A DNA stretch of 6,448 nt from DAOUMU01 sp034409055. Its GTDB lineage: Bacteria; Chloroflexota; Anaerolineae; 4572-78; J111. Positions 1 through 5,507 of this stretch are shown one piece after another. A program made the position numbers and the translations under genes. The notes under the pieces were generated by a model that ran no database searches, was not told the origin of the DNA, and saw only the letters and a list, made by a program, of their open reading frames with translations. The stretch spans positions 1 through 6,448 of the forward strand of contig DAOUMU010000252.1 in assembly GCA_034409055.1 (NCBI GenBank), in the 5' to 3' direction. Position 1 is the first letter of the stretch. Each line of letters opens with the position of its first letter.

Positions 1-12
1 TTGTCCCAACTC

Positions 13-83
13 CGTGAAACGTGAAGCGTGAAACGTGATGTTTTTACGCCATAAATCCTCACGTTTCACGTTTTACGCTTCAC
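13..83. repeat. Inverted repeat built of heptamers (CGTGAAA type)
   Basis: Positions 13-40 are four consecutive heptamers of the form CGTGAAA, CGTGAAG, CGTGAAA, CGTGATG. Positions 59-83 hold the reverse complement of 14-38 with 22 of 25 bases matching, separated by a 20-base spacer. The whole can fold into a long hairpin. Tandem heptamers of this kind resemble the short tandemly repeated repetitive sequences known from filamentous bacteria. It lies just upstream of the decayed recombinase and may mark the edge of the accessory region. No T-tract follows, so a terminator is unlikely. Confidence 0.8.
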
Positions 84-151
84 GCCACCGAAAGTTTTGG
101 GATGATTTAAATTTCGGAACTCCCTTAGATCACTTTTATACTGCCAACGGG

Positions 152-635
152 CATAAAGTAACATTAACTGACCTCAAGCGGGTACGGGATTATCTGGCCC
201 AACGGAACCTCACTCAAACCGGCCACACTGGCCGCCTATCACAAAGGGCTAACCAAGCTGGTCCAATACCTGCGCTACCGGCGCAACCAGCCGGAGCCGG
301 AACGGTCCATCAATTGGGACAAATCCGTACGCGGTCCGGCGACGACCGATCACGTATTCATCTACCGCCATCAGCCTTTAAGCAGCGACTACTGTGGGGC
401 ACGGCTGCGAACTTACGGGCAGCGTTGTGGACTGTACGTCACCCCGCACCAACTGCGGTATTCGTGTGCGACGTTGTTGCTCAACGCCGGAACGCCCACG
501 CATAGCGTGACGGTGCAGCGGATCTTGGGGCATCGGTATGTGGAGACGACGTTGCGGTATGCGCGCCTTTACGAGAACACGGTGGCCGGGGATTATGGCC
601 GGGCGATGGCGGGGATTGAAGCACTGAAGCACTGA
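152..635 (+). pseudogene. Decayed tyrosine recombinase/integrase, C-terminal catalytic part
   Basis: This is a remnant of a phage-integrase-family site-specific recombinase. One frame (about 152-215) gives an N-terminal core-binding-like stretch (LTDLKRVRDYLAQRN). The match then moves to the +1 frame (PATLAAYHKGLTKLVQYLRYR) and stays open to the TGA at 633-635. That frame carries the second catalytic box (HQLRYS, His codon 447, Arg codon 456), the LGH motif (His codon 531) and the nucleophile-type Tyr nine residues later (codon 558, in LGHRYVETTLRY). The segment that should lie between the core-binding domain and the second box, including the first catalytic Arg of the family, is missing: only about 45 residues separate them instead of well over 100. 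With a frameshift and a probable internal deletion, activity is not expected. The last residues (EALKH) run into the adjacent repeat. The family call is firm; the exact left boundary is not. Confidence 0.8.
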
Positions 636-701
636 AAACTGCTGACTACACTGACTCTTTCAGTGAAATCAGTCCCCTCAGTGTAATCAGTGATTCTGTC
701 G
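613..701 (-). repeat. Degenerate repeat copy C (CACTGA/TCAGTG palindromic element)
   Basis: A run of CACTGA and TCAGTG words lies between the two recombinase fragments. Read on the minus strand it begins with 15 bases (701-687) that match the cgatagaatcactga segment of repeats A and B at 14 positions. It continues to an arm and spacer (680-662) reading TGAGGGGACTGA then TTTCACT, corresponding to the central core of copy A. The remaining arm has decayed. It is therefore a shortened, inverted relative of the 166-bp repeats at the module junctions. Confidence 0.6.
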
Positions 702-807
702 CCCAGGCGAAGCACAGCCGTGGATCACTGGCATAGTGAATGTGGGTGCTGCTATGCGGCTTTTTGCACCGCAGCCAGCGGGTGAATTGTGTGATTTCTG
801 TGTGCAT
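646..807 (-). pseudogene. N-terminal fragment of a tyrosine recombinase, truncated by repeat C
   Basis: A 53-codon frame starts with ATG at 807-805 and reads MHTEITQFTRWLRCKKPHSS, followed by THIHYASDPRLCFAWA. The ITQFTRWL, HYASD and FAW pattern is typical of the start of the SAM-like DNA-binding domain of phage-type integrases. The start is well supported: AGGAGG (819-814) lies seven bases upstream of the ATG, and a promoter-like sequence lies before that. Homology stops after about residue 36, exactly where repeat C begins; the rest (TESLITLRGLISLKESV) is the repeat read as protein, ending at the TAG at 646-648. No catalytic domain remains, so it cannot be a recombinase. At most it could give a short DNA-binding peptide. 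The orientation is opposite to the C-terminal fragment on the plus strand, so the two are not halves of one gene in place. Confidence 0.65.
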
Positions 808-813
808 AAGTTG

Positions 814-854
814 CCTCCTGATGGATAGAATTGGTTTATTCTACTACCAGGAGG
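814..854. repeat. Palindrome in the leader of the recombinase fragment
   Basis: The left arm at 814-831 and right arm at 838-854 are imperfect inverted repeats beginning with CCTCCTG and ending with CAGGAGG, around a six-base loop. Read on the minus strand, the downstream arm contains the ribosome binding site of the 53-codon frame and the upstream arm contains its -10-like box. The palindrome therefore spans promoter and leader and could be an operator or a recombinase arm site. It has no T-tract. Confidence 0.6.
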
Positions 855-865
855 AAGTTTGTCAG
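838..865 (-). promoter_or_regulatory. Putative promoter for the recombinase N-terminal frame
   Basis: On the minus strand CTGACA (865-860) and TAGAAT (843-838) are separated by 16 bases, each one mismatch from the sigma-70 consensus boxes. Initiation about seven bases downstream would leave a leader of roughly 20-25 bases containing AGGAGG before the ATG at 807. Support is by pattern only. Confidence 0.45.
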
Positions 866-911
866 AGTGCGGGTGTCTTGATTTTAGAAAGAAAAAGTAA
901 ACGCCCCAAAC

Positions 912-954
912 AAAAAGGCGCAGAATGGTAAATCGAGCCTCCTGCGCTTTTTTT
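912..954. terminator. Intrinsic terminator, probably bidirectional
   Basis: GCGCAG (918-923) pairs with CTGCGC (942-947) and is flanked by an A-tract at 912-916 and a T-tract at 948-954, so each strand has a stem followed by a run of T. On the minus strand it lies about 75 bases after the stop of the immunity-like gene at 1030, as expected for the end of the module 1 operon. On the plus strand it would stop transcripts coming from the left. The loop is long (18 bases). Confidence 0.65.
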
Positions 955-1029
955 GGTTAAATAATGGAACAGTTGGTTAGGTCTCGATGCCTTAACCCGA
1001 CCGAGTTACTTAATTCTGCTCTCGATTTA
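955..1029. other. Intergenic tail, nothing recognised
   Basis: Together with 855-911 this forms the non-coding gap between the recombinase fragment and module 1. Beyond the terminator and the promoter-like sequence I see no gene. A plus-strand frame crossing 740-931 has no ribosome binding site and overlaps the better supported minus-strand recombinase start. Confidence 0.5.
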
Positions 1030-1503
1030 TTATTCTATCTTTGCTAGCGATGCGTCAACATCTAAAACGTTTATTATTTCATCAAACTCTTGTTGTTGCA
1101 GAGTTTTCCCAGGGCCAAAAGGAACACTAAGGTAGAAGCGAGTTTTGTTTGCACTTTCTCTATAATGATAGCCAATCATGACTTCTAGCTTTTGCTCTTC
1201 TGCATCAAAAAATCTTACTCTCAAAGGACCTGGTTTTGCATAAGGGTATTCATATTGCCAGTTCTCTGCGTAAGCACGAGAAATATCTACGACAGAGTCA
1301 ATTTTTTGAGTATCGGTGATGATGTTAATAAGATGGTTTTCGCCTGTAGAACTGTCTTCGTGAAACACTTCAACTCGATCGATCTCAGTTAACGCTTTGA
1401 GTTCCTCTAAAGTGAATTTTTCATTCCTTGATAACATAAATTTACACGAGAGGAATACAAGTATTAAGGCTAGAATACCGACCAAAAAGCGAAAGATCTT
1501 CAT
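1030..1503 (-). CDS. Small membrane-anchored or lipoprotein, probable immunity protein of module 1
   Basis: The 157-residue product begins with a short basic stretch and a hydrophobic segment (residues 5-19, FRFLVGILALILVFL) followed by Ser-Cys at 19-20. It is therefore either a lipoprotein with a weak lipobox (FLSC) or a single N-terminal membrane anchor. The remaining 135 residues are soluble and would face outside the cytoplasm. They show alternating beta-like strands (RVRFFDAEEQKLEVMIGYHY, TRFYLSVPF) and no family I recognise. The gene lies 20 bases after the RHS toxin stop and has an AAAGGA ribosome binding site nine bases before its ATG, so the two are co-transcribed and probably translationally linked. 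A small gene directly after an RHS tip is by precedent its immunity gene; an exported immunity protein implies that the toxin is neutralised outside the cytoplasm. The role is inferred from position; the coding call is firm. Confidence 0.75.
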   Translation of the reverse strand: MKIFRFLVGILALILVFLSCKFMLSRNEKFTLEELKALTEIDRVEVFHEDSSTGENHLINIITDTQKIDSVVDISRAYAENWQYEYPYAKPGPLRVRFFDAEEQKLEVMIGYHYRESANKTRFYLSVPFGPGKTLQQQEFDEIINVLDVDASLAKIE

Positions 1504-1523
1504 AAAAGTAAATCCTTTATCAT

Positions 1524-3221
1524 TTATTGCTGTCGAGCGTTAGCATCAGCACTCAATAGGTTAAGAGTCCATCCTGGATGAGCTCGCCACGGTGTTTTTA
1601 GTGAAAGTACTATAGCAGGTTTGAACCATGATAAACCACAATGCCGCAATACGGAGATTGCCGCAGAATTACTATTTGGTCCCATCAGTTGGTACGCGAT
1701 TTGATTTTGCTCTATTTGAGTCATTGCGCTCTTAAGGCAATCCCACTTGTCACAAACTGCTTCACCTTCCGCTACGACAACAACTGATGTTTGTGAATCT
1801 TCCTTCACAGCCTGTATGGCAATTTCATCGTCTTTTACTATGTGCGCTTGAATTATTCCAGCTATACCGTCGAATGGATGAGTTTTCGGATCCCAAAATA
1901 CAGGATTTCCCATATCTGTCGTGTCACCACTGAGTATTATCCCACCCCAGTCAACACTTGTATCTTCAGGAAGTGCATCCAGGAATCTCTGCTTTTCATT
2001 CTGGTCGGTATGAATAATTCCATAGTGACCAAGAAATTCTATTTTTCTTACGGGAACGGTAAGAAGTTCTACTTTACATTTTGAGCCTTCACACTCGGAA
2101 ATGAACCCTGACGGATCGGCTAGATTAACCGGATTACCCCGCACATACTGGTACGGCGGCTCACTCTCCACCGCATCCCTACTCAAAAAAGTCCCCGTCT
2201 CCGGCATCAGCCACCTTGCCCGCAAATGCAACAACTCATTGTAACCCTCCCACCATTCTCCGGTGTAACCATAAGGCTCACCGCCATTATTGCTCACCGG
2301 ATTGCCGTAGGGGTCAAACTCGTGGTAGGAGACAACCTCGCCGTTGTCATCCACGGCCTGGCGGATGCTGCCCAGGCCATCGCTGAGCAAGTAGCGAGTC
2401 TCACCCGTCGCGCTCTCGGCCACGATCACACCGGGTAAATGCAAGTAGGTGTTGCCCTCGCTGGTGTAGATCACCTCCGGTAACCCACTGGCCACATCCA
2501 GGGCAAAGTAGGTCGTGCTAACCCCCACCGTCTGCGCCACCCGATTCCCCAGGCCATCGTAGCTAACAGCTAACTGCTGACTGCTAACGGCTGTCTCAGT
2601 CAAGCGGTTGGCCGCGTCGAAGACGTTGGTTATCACTCCTGTTTCAAGCAGGTTGCCGTTGTTGTCGAAGGTATAGACAGATTGCCCGTTCAGGGTTGCC
2701 AGCCGGTTGGCGTCGTCATAGGTATAGGAAATCACGTTGCTATTGATGATCTGCTGCAGGCGATTGCCCACGGGATCGTAGCTGTACCCATACGACTCGC
2801 CGGTGTTGTAGTCGGCGCCGGTCAGGCGGTAAAGGTCGTCATAGGTATAGACAATGGTGTGGTCCAGGGGCGTGATCTGCCCCCCACCGCCTACCTGGCG
2901 AGCCGTTTCCGCCGGGCCGTCGCCAGAGGGCAGGTAGGTGGTATCCGTCGTCAACAGCAGGCGATCCAGGCGCAGGCCATCTTCCCGCATCCACAGACTC
3001 AGCGTGTACACCCCGCTGGCTTCAACCGAGAGCGTGACTGCTTGGCCACTCGCCATTCGCTCATTCGCCCATTCCCACGTATCGGGAGCAAAGCCGGTCG
3101 CTTCAACGACCTGGTCCCCCAGGCCCACATAGACCGAATCCCCGGCCGCATTGGTCGGGTAGCCCCGCAGCCAGAGGGTATAGGTTCCCGTTGTGGTGAA
3201 GTTGATCGGATAGGAAACCAC
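1524..3221 (-). CDS. RHS/YD-repeat protein with polymorphic toxin tip, 5'-truncated
   Basis: RHS proteins form a shell around a variable C-terminal toxin. Over 565 residues: 1-105 is a beta-sandwich module of the carbohydrate-binding sort found near GH115-type C-termini (YTLWLRGYPTNAAGDSVYVG, later YTLSLWMREDGLRLDRLLL); 120-230 holds YD repeats (YTYDDLYRLTG, YSYDPVGNRL, YTYDDANRLATLNG); 240-370 is the RHS-associated core (LSDGLGSIRQAV, FDPYGNPV, YGYTGEWWEG, QYVRGNPVNLADPSG). Residues 373-565 are the tip. The tip shows GHYGIIHTD (His399, His404), CDKWDC (490-495), GPNSNS (514-519) and a late PGW (549-551), an order I associate from memory with uncharacterised RHS C-termini of possible permuted papain/NlpC-like fold. 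The GTG at 3221 has no ribosome binding site; the frame stays open upstream to 3335, where a TGA at 3336-3338 closes it. The true N-terminus has been lost, so this may be a silent orphan tip or need an upstream fusion to be expressed. Confidence 0.8.
   Translation of the reverse strand: MVSYPINFTTTGTYTLWLRGYPTNAAGDSVYVGLGDQVVEATGFAPDTWEWANERMASGQAVTLSVEASGVYTLSLWMREDGLRLDRLLLTTDTTYLPSGDGPAETARQVGGGGQITPLDHTIVYTYDDLYRLTGADYNTGESYGYSYDPVGNRLQQIINSNVISYTYDDANRLATLNGQSVYTFDNNGNLLETGVITNVFDAANRLTETAVSSQQLAVSYDGLGNRVAQTVGVSTTYFALDVASGLPEVIYTSEGNTYLHLPGVIVAESATGETRYLLSDGLGSIRQAVDDNGEVVSYHEFDPYGNPVSNNGGEPYGYTGEWWEGYNELLHLRARWLMPETGTFLSRDAVESEPPYQYVRGNPVNLADPSGFISECEGSKCKVELLTVPVRKIEFLGHYGIIHTDQNEKQRFLDALPEDTSVDWGGIILSGDTTDMGNPVFWDPKTHPFDGIAGIIQAHIVKDDEIAIQAVKEDSQTSVVVVAEGEAVCDKWDCLKSAMTQIEQNQIAYQLMGPNSNSAAISVLRHCGLSWFKPAIVLSLKTPWRAHPGWTLNLLSADANARQQ
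2561..2588 (-). repeat. Four tandem heptamers inside the RHS coding region
   Basis: On the minus strand the sequence is GTTAGCA, GTCAGCA, GTTAGCT, GTTAGCT. It encodes the SSQQLA stretch near residues 213-218, in the middle of a YD repeat where other such proteins usually have no insert. It is a simple-repeat insertion tolerated in frame, of the same heptamer style as the repeat at 13-83. Confidence 0.75.
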
Positions 3222-3338
3222 CGGGCTGGCGCTGATTTCACTCGGTTGGTAAAGAACGTCCAGGTCCGACGAGGTTTGTAAGTAGGATGTGCCGGTGTAG
3301 CCGCCTGTGCCCGGAACGGGTAGGCTGGCTGGTTTTCA

Positions 3339-3555
3339 GCAGCCAGTTGTAGGATTACCGTTATTATCGCCACTATAAACTTTCCGTCAACTTCGGTCAA
3401 GCGATTGGCGGTATCGTAGGTATAATCATTTGTCCCGGCCAGTGTTGCCTGGATTGTGCGGGGCTTCTTGTACTGATAGACAACCCCGGATGAAGAAGTA
3501 CACGATAGGGTATGCTCATCATCGTGTATTTCCGTATCCGTGGTTATCTTGCTTT
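3339..3555 (-). pseudogene. RHS/YD-repeat remnant upstream of module 1, frame broken
   Basis: Reading from 3555 leftward, one frame gives a stretch ending TNDYTYDTANRLTEVDG, a normal YD repeat. The expected continuation (VYSGDNNGN) lies in a different frame, that of the downstream 565-residue RHS protein, and runs into the TGA at 3336-3338. At least one frameshift near 3380 and one stop therefore separate this remnant from the downstream RHS gene. Towards 3555 the match to RHS fades and repeat material begins. I read it as the eroded 5' part of the module 1 rhs gene. A sequencing error could explain the frameshift but would have to be accompanied by a second error for the stop. Confidence 0.6.
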
Positions 3556-3590
3556 AATGAACTGAACTGAAATACGATGAGGGCACCGGA

Positions 3591-3626
3591 GAGACGACCG
3601 TTGACCGCCGACCGCCGACCGTTGCC
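3591..3626. repeat. GACCGCC tandem stretch beside repeat A
   Basis: GAGACGACCG at 3591 is followed by GACCGCC-type units. The same GAGACGACCGCCGACC word recurs inside repeat A (from 3684) and repeat B (from 5434). It appears to be a third, partial use of the same building block, extending repeat A to the left. Confidence 0.6.
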
Positions 3627-3644
3627 AAGGGGGGTGGAGGGATA

Positions 3645-3810
3645 GAACCGCTGAGGGCGCTGAAAGGCGCTGAGGACGCTGAGGAGACGACCGCCGACCA
3701 CCGCAATGGTGATTGAAGCGATAGAATCACTGAGGCACTGAAATGCGCTGAGGACACTGATTTCACTTCAGTGCCCTCATTTAGCTCAGTGTTTCAGTGG
3801 TTCAGTTGTT
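3645..3810. repeat. 166-bp dispersed repeat, copy A
   Basis: This aligns without gaps to copy B (5395-5560), an offset of exactly 1750 bases, with about 149 of 166 positions identical by hand count. The left half is built of CGCTGAGGA-like units and a GACCGCCGACC block. The right half has CACTGA units and a central palindrome at 3749-3779. It lies between the end of the module 2 immunity gene (3851) and the broken start of the module 1 rhs gene. Minus-strand frames through it (3519-3766) are repeat-derived and not genes. Confidence 0.85.
3749..3779. other. Core palindrome of repeat A (12-7-12)
   Basis: TGAGGACACTGA (3749-3760) and TCAGTGCCCTCA (3768-3779) are inverted with one mismatch around the spacer TTTCACT. 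The size and symmetry resemble core sites of tyrosine recombinases (two inverted arms around a 6-8 bp spacer). The spacer is the reverse complement of that in copy B. Confidence 0.6.
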
Positions 3811-3850
3811 CCCACTTCATAGCCCGTGCTTGCGCCGCACTTTAGTGAGG

Positions 3851-4294
3851 TTAATCCGTCACCCTCCTGATAAGTTCTTCCATTCCTTCCTCTGTGCGAA
3901 TCTTTTGCGCCCACTCATTTCGATCCATCTTTTTCCATTCTTTTCTGAAATAATCTATCACGTCCGGTGGGTATTTCGACTCCAGCCGCCGTAACCAATC
4001 AGGTTTGAGAAAGTTTGGTTTCCAAATGGGGAAAGTCATCATTAACAGGAAACAAATGCCCCAAGTCGAGAAAATGAGAATGTCTTTAACCTCGCCACTG
4101 ATGGGAAGTGCAAGTATTATAGGTGGCAAGAAGAATGCAAAACTTAAAGGTATGAGACTATACATTGTAGAGGGTGGCATATAGGGAATAAATTGTGTAT
4201 GAAGATACCATCTATTCACCCAACCTTGACGTATAGCTATCCCGAGTAGAAAAAACGGAATACCTAGTGAAAACCAACAAACTAGACGCCACAT
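3851..4294 (-). CDS. Three-helix membrane protein, probable immunity protein of module 2
   Basis: The 147-residue product has hydrophobic segments at about residues 3-22, 44-64 and 70-90, then a charged tail of about 55 residues. The tail opens with WKPNFLKPDWLRRLE (91-105), whose positive charges suggest it is cytoplasmic. The protein at 5585-6052 is related: same length class, same three segments, the same W-K-P-x-[FW]-L-K-P-x-W-L-R-x-L-E motif, and a similar end (EWAQKIRTEEG versus IWADSIAQKRG). The ATG is firm: AAGGAGGA lies about six bases upstream and overlaps the TGA of the preceding toxin-tip gene, 13 bases away, so translation is coupled. I recognise no named family. Its position after an RHS tip and the paralogue after a related tip make immunity to a membrane-acting toxin the best reading. 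The right flank is repeat A. Confidence 0.8.
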   Translation of the reverse strand: MWRLVCWFSLGIPFFLLGIAIRQGWVNRWYLHTQFIPYMPPSTMYSLIPLSFAFFLPPIILALPISGEVKDILIFSTWGICFLLMMTFPIWKPNFLKPDWLRRLESKYPPDVIDYFRKEWKKMDRNEWAQKIRTEEGMEELIRRVTD

Positions 4295-4300
4295 CTTCGA

Positions 4301-4308
4301 TCCTCCTT
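4301..4308 (-). promoter_or_regulatory. Ribosome binding site overlapping the toxin stop codon
   Basis: On the minus strand AAGGAGGA follows directly on TTGA, so the ribosome binding site of the membrane protein shares its first base with the toxin stop codon (4310-4308). Ribosomes finishing the toxin would be placed on the immunity start, an arrangement that ties immunity output to toxin translation. Confidence 0.75.
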
Positions 4309-5507
4309 CAATTTAACGGAGCTAATCTACGTGCTCGATCATAGGGATCAATGCCTCTAAACTGGTAAATTGCTGGTCGAATTATCATAGGCACAAGTAT
4401 ATACTCGTATCCAAGACCGATTACAAAACCAACTACCGCTCCAGGGACATTTCCATAAGCTGCCCCAACCGCCGCACCAGTTATTGCTGCTCCTCCAATA
4501 CCAAATACAGTAATCCCAGCCTGCCAAGCCTTTTGTTGAGTAGTCAAATACGGATCCGGCAACACATTTGAGACAAAGAATGGGGTCTCAATAGCAATCC
4601 CAATAGCTGTACCCCAGGCCGCGCTTCGCCAGATTGTCCCAGAAAGCCATAAGTTGCGAGTTGGCATATCATCTGCAATGAATGTGCCTTTTATGGGCCA
4701 CCGGGTTGTGCTTCTTGCTTCCAGTTTGCCTAAATCTATGACATGTCCTTGAGCATCTCCAATCACCTCAAAGAGGTTGTCGCCTGCTTCACGAACCAAA
4801 CGGCTTTCAAAGATAGTGGACTTGCCAACCCCACCTCCACCGGTTTTGTTGAACATATCGGTGAGTCCGGCCCCTTTCAATGCGGCGCGGTTAGCTTCAA
4901 GACTTATACGACCTATCCGGGCTACTGTTGCCGTACTGCCACTGCTTATTGTTTCGCCAATGGCATAACTGAGAACACCCCCTGTTGCATTTTTGATAAC
5001 GCTGGTAGCGAATCCCAACCCTGAGAGTGATGAAACGCTTGCCGCCACCCCCGGCTGCCCCAGCGACGTCGCCGCGTACCGGTTCAACGCCTGCGGCACA
5101 TCCGGCGGGCCGCCCATAGGATTTGGCTGCAAGGGCCGGCCCAGGGCCGGATTGTACCAGCGACCATTGCCCAAGTGCACCAAGCCGGTGGCCGGATCAG
5201 TGACGTTGCCTGTCCCGGCCAGGGCAGTGGTCAGTTCAGGCGAGAAATCGCTTTCTAATACATCCCCGTAGGCGTCGTACAGGATGTACTGCGGGTTTTC
5301 GCCGTTCTCGTCGGTGAGGGTCAGGGAGGTGCCGGTCGGGTCGGGCAGGGTGTATGCAAGCGTAGCACATCGTTGATTGGAGGGCAAGTTACTGGAACCG
5401 CTGAGGGCGCTGAAATGGGCTGAGGACGCTGGGGAGACGACCGCCGACCGCCGCAACGGTGATTGAAGCGATAGAATCACTGAGGCCCTGAAATGCACTG
5501 AGGGCAC
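4308..5507 (-). CDS. Truncated RHS core with glycine-zipper toxin tip (module 2)
   Basis: The open frame is 399 codons, but residues 1-38 (5507-5395) are repeat B read as protein and the GTG at 5507 has no ribosome binding site, so this start is nominal. RHS homology covers residues 50-145: LPDPTGTSLTLTDENG, YILYDAYGDVL, TGLVHLGNGRWYNPALGR, LQPNPMGGPPDVPQALNRYA, the usual end of an RHS core. The tip (146-399) has a Gly/Ser-rich linker and a Walker A-like GGGGVGKS (223-230, see findings). A hydrophobic segment follows at about 297-312, then DPYLTTQQKA (318-327) and a hydrophobic stretch with glycines at 344, 348, 352, 356, 360 and 364, ending RRLAPLN. The last 100 residues resemble those of the protein at 6057-6448. 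A membrane-inserting toxin is inferred from the zipper and the membrane-type partner gene. Most of the RHS shell is missing, so this looks like an orphan tip cassette. Confidence 0.75.
   Translation of the reverse strand: MPSVHFRASVILSLQSPLRRSAVVSPASSAHFSALSGSSNLPSNQRCATLAYTLPDPTGTSLTLTDENGENPQYILYDAYGDVLESDFSPELTTALAGTGNVTDPATGLVHLGNGRWYNPALGRPLQPNPMGGPPDVPQALNRYAATSLGQPGVAASVSSLSGLGFATSVIKNATGGVLSYAIGETISSGSTATVARIGRISLEANRAALKGAGLTDMFNKTGGGGVGKSTIFESRLVREAGDNLFEVIGDAQGHVIDLGKLEARSTTRWPIKGTFIADDMPTRNLWLSGTIWRSAAWGTAIGIAIETPFFVSNVLPDPYLTTQQKAWQAGITVFGIGGAAITGAAVGAAYGNVPGAVVGFVIGLGYEYILVPMIIRPAIYQFRGIDPYDRARRLAPLN

Noticed and set aside
35..505. 156-codon plus-strand frame taken as one gene
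   Set aside because: Only its stretch near 152-215 matches a recombinase; the rest is out of frame with the HQLR, LGH and Tyr motifs, which lie in the +1 frame.
748..779. Hairpin (GCTGCTATGCGG / ACCGCAGCCAGC) with a T-run in the loop
   Set aside because: The T-run is in the loop rather than after the stem, and the sequence is explained as coding for the recombinase N-terminal fragment.
740..931. Short plus-strand frame (63 codons)
   Set aside because: It overlaps the minus-strand recombinase start and its palindrome, has no ribosome binding site, and ends within the terminator.
2682..3281. Long plus-strand open frame (199 codons)
   Set aside because: It runs antisense to the well-supported RHS gene; its length comes from the codon bias of the real frame, and it has no motifs or ribosome binding site.
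3325..3346. Hairpin with 7-bp arms (CTGGCTG / CAGCCAG) at the rhs frame break
   Set aside because: Short, no T-tract, and inside eroded coding sequence; could arise by chance or be a small palindrome insertion, with too little to call.
3519..3766. Two minus-strand frames of 60 and 70 codons
   Set aside because: They are repeat A and its left extension read as protein; low-complexity Ser/Pro content, no ribosome binding site.
3645..3810. Possible CRISPR array in the CACTGA-rich repeats
   Set aside because: Units are 7-10 bases and adjoining, without unique spacers of constant length, and no cas genes are near.
4743..5271. Several plus-strand frames opposite the module 2 tip
   Set aside because: They are shadows of the minus-strand coding sequence, without start signals or recognisable motifs.
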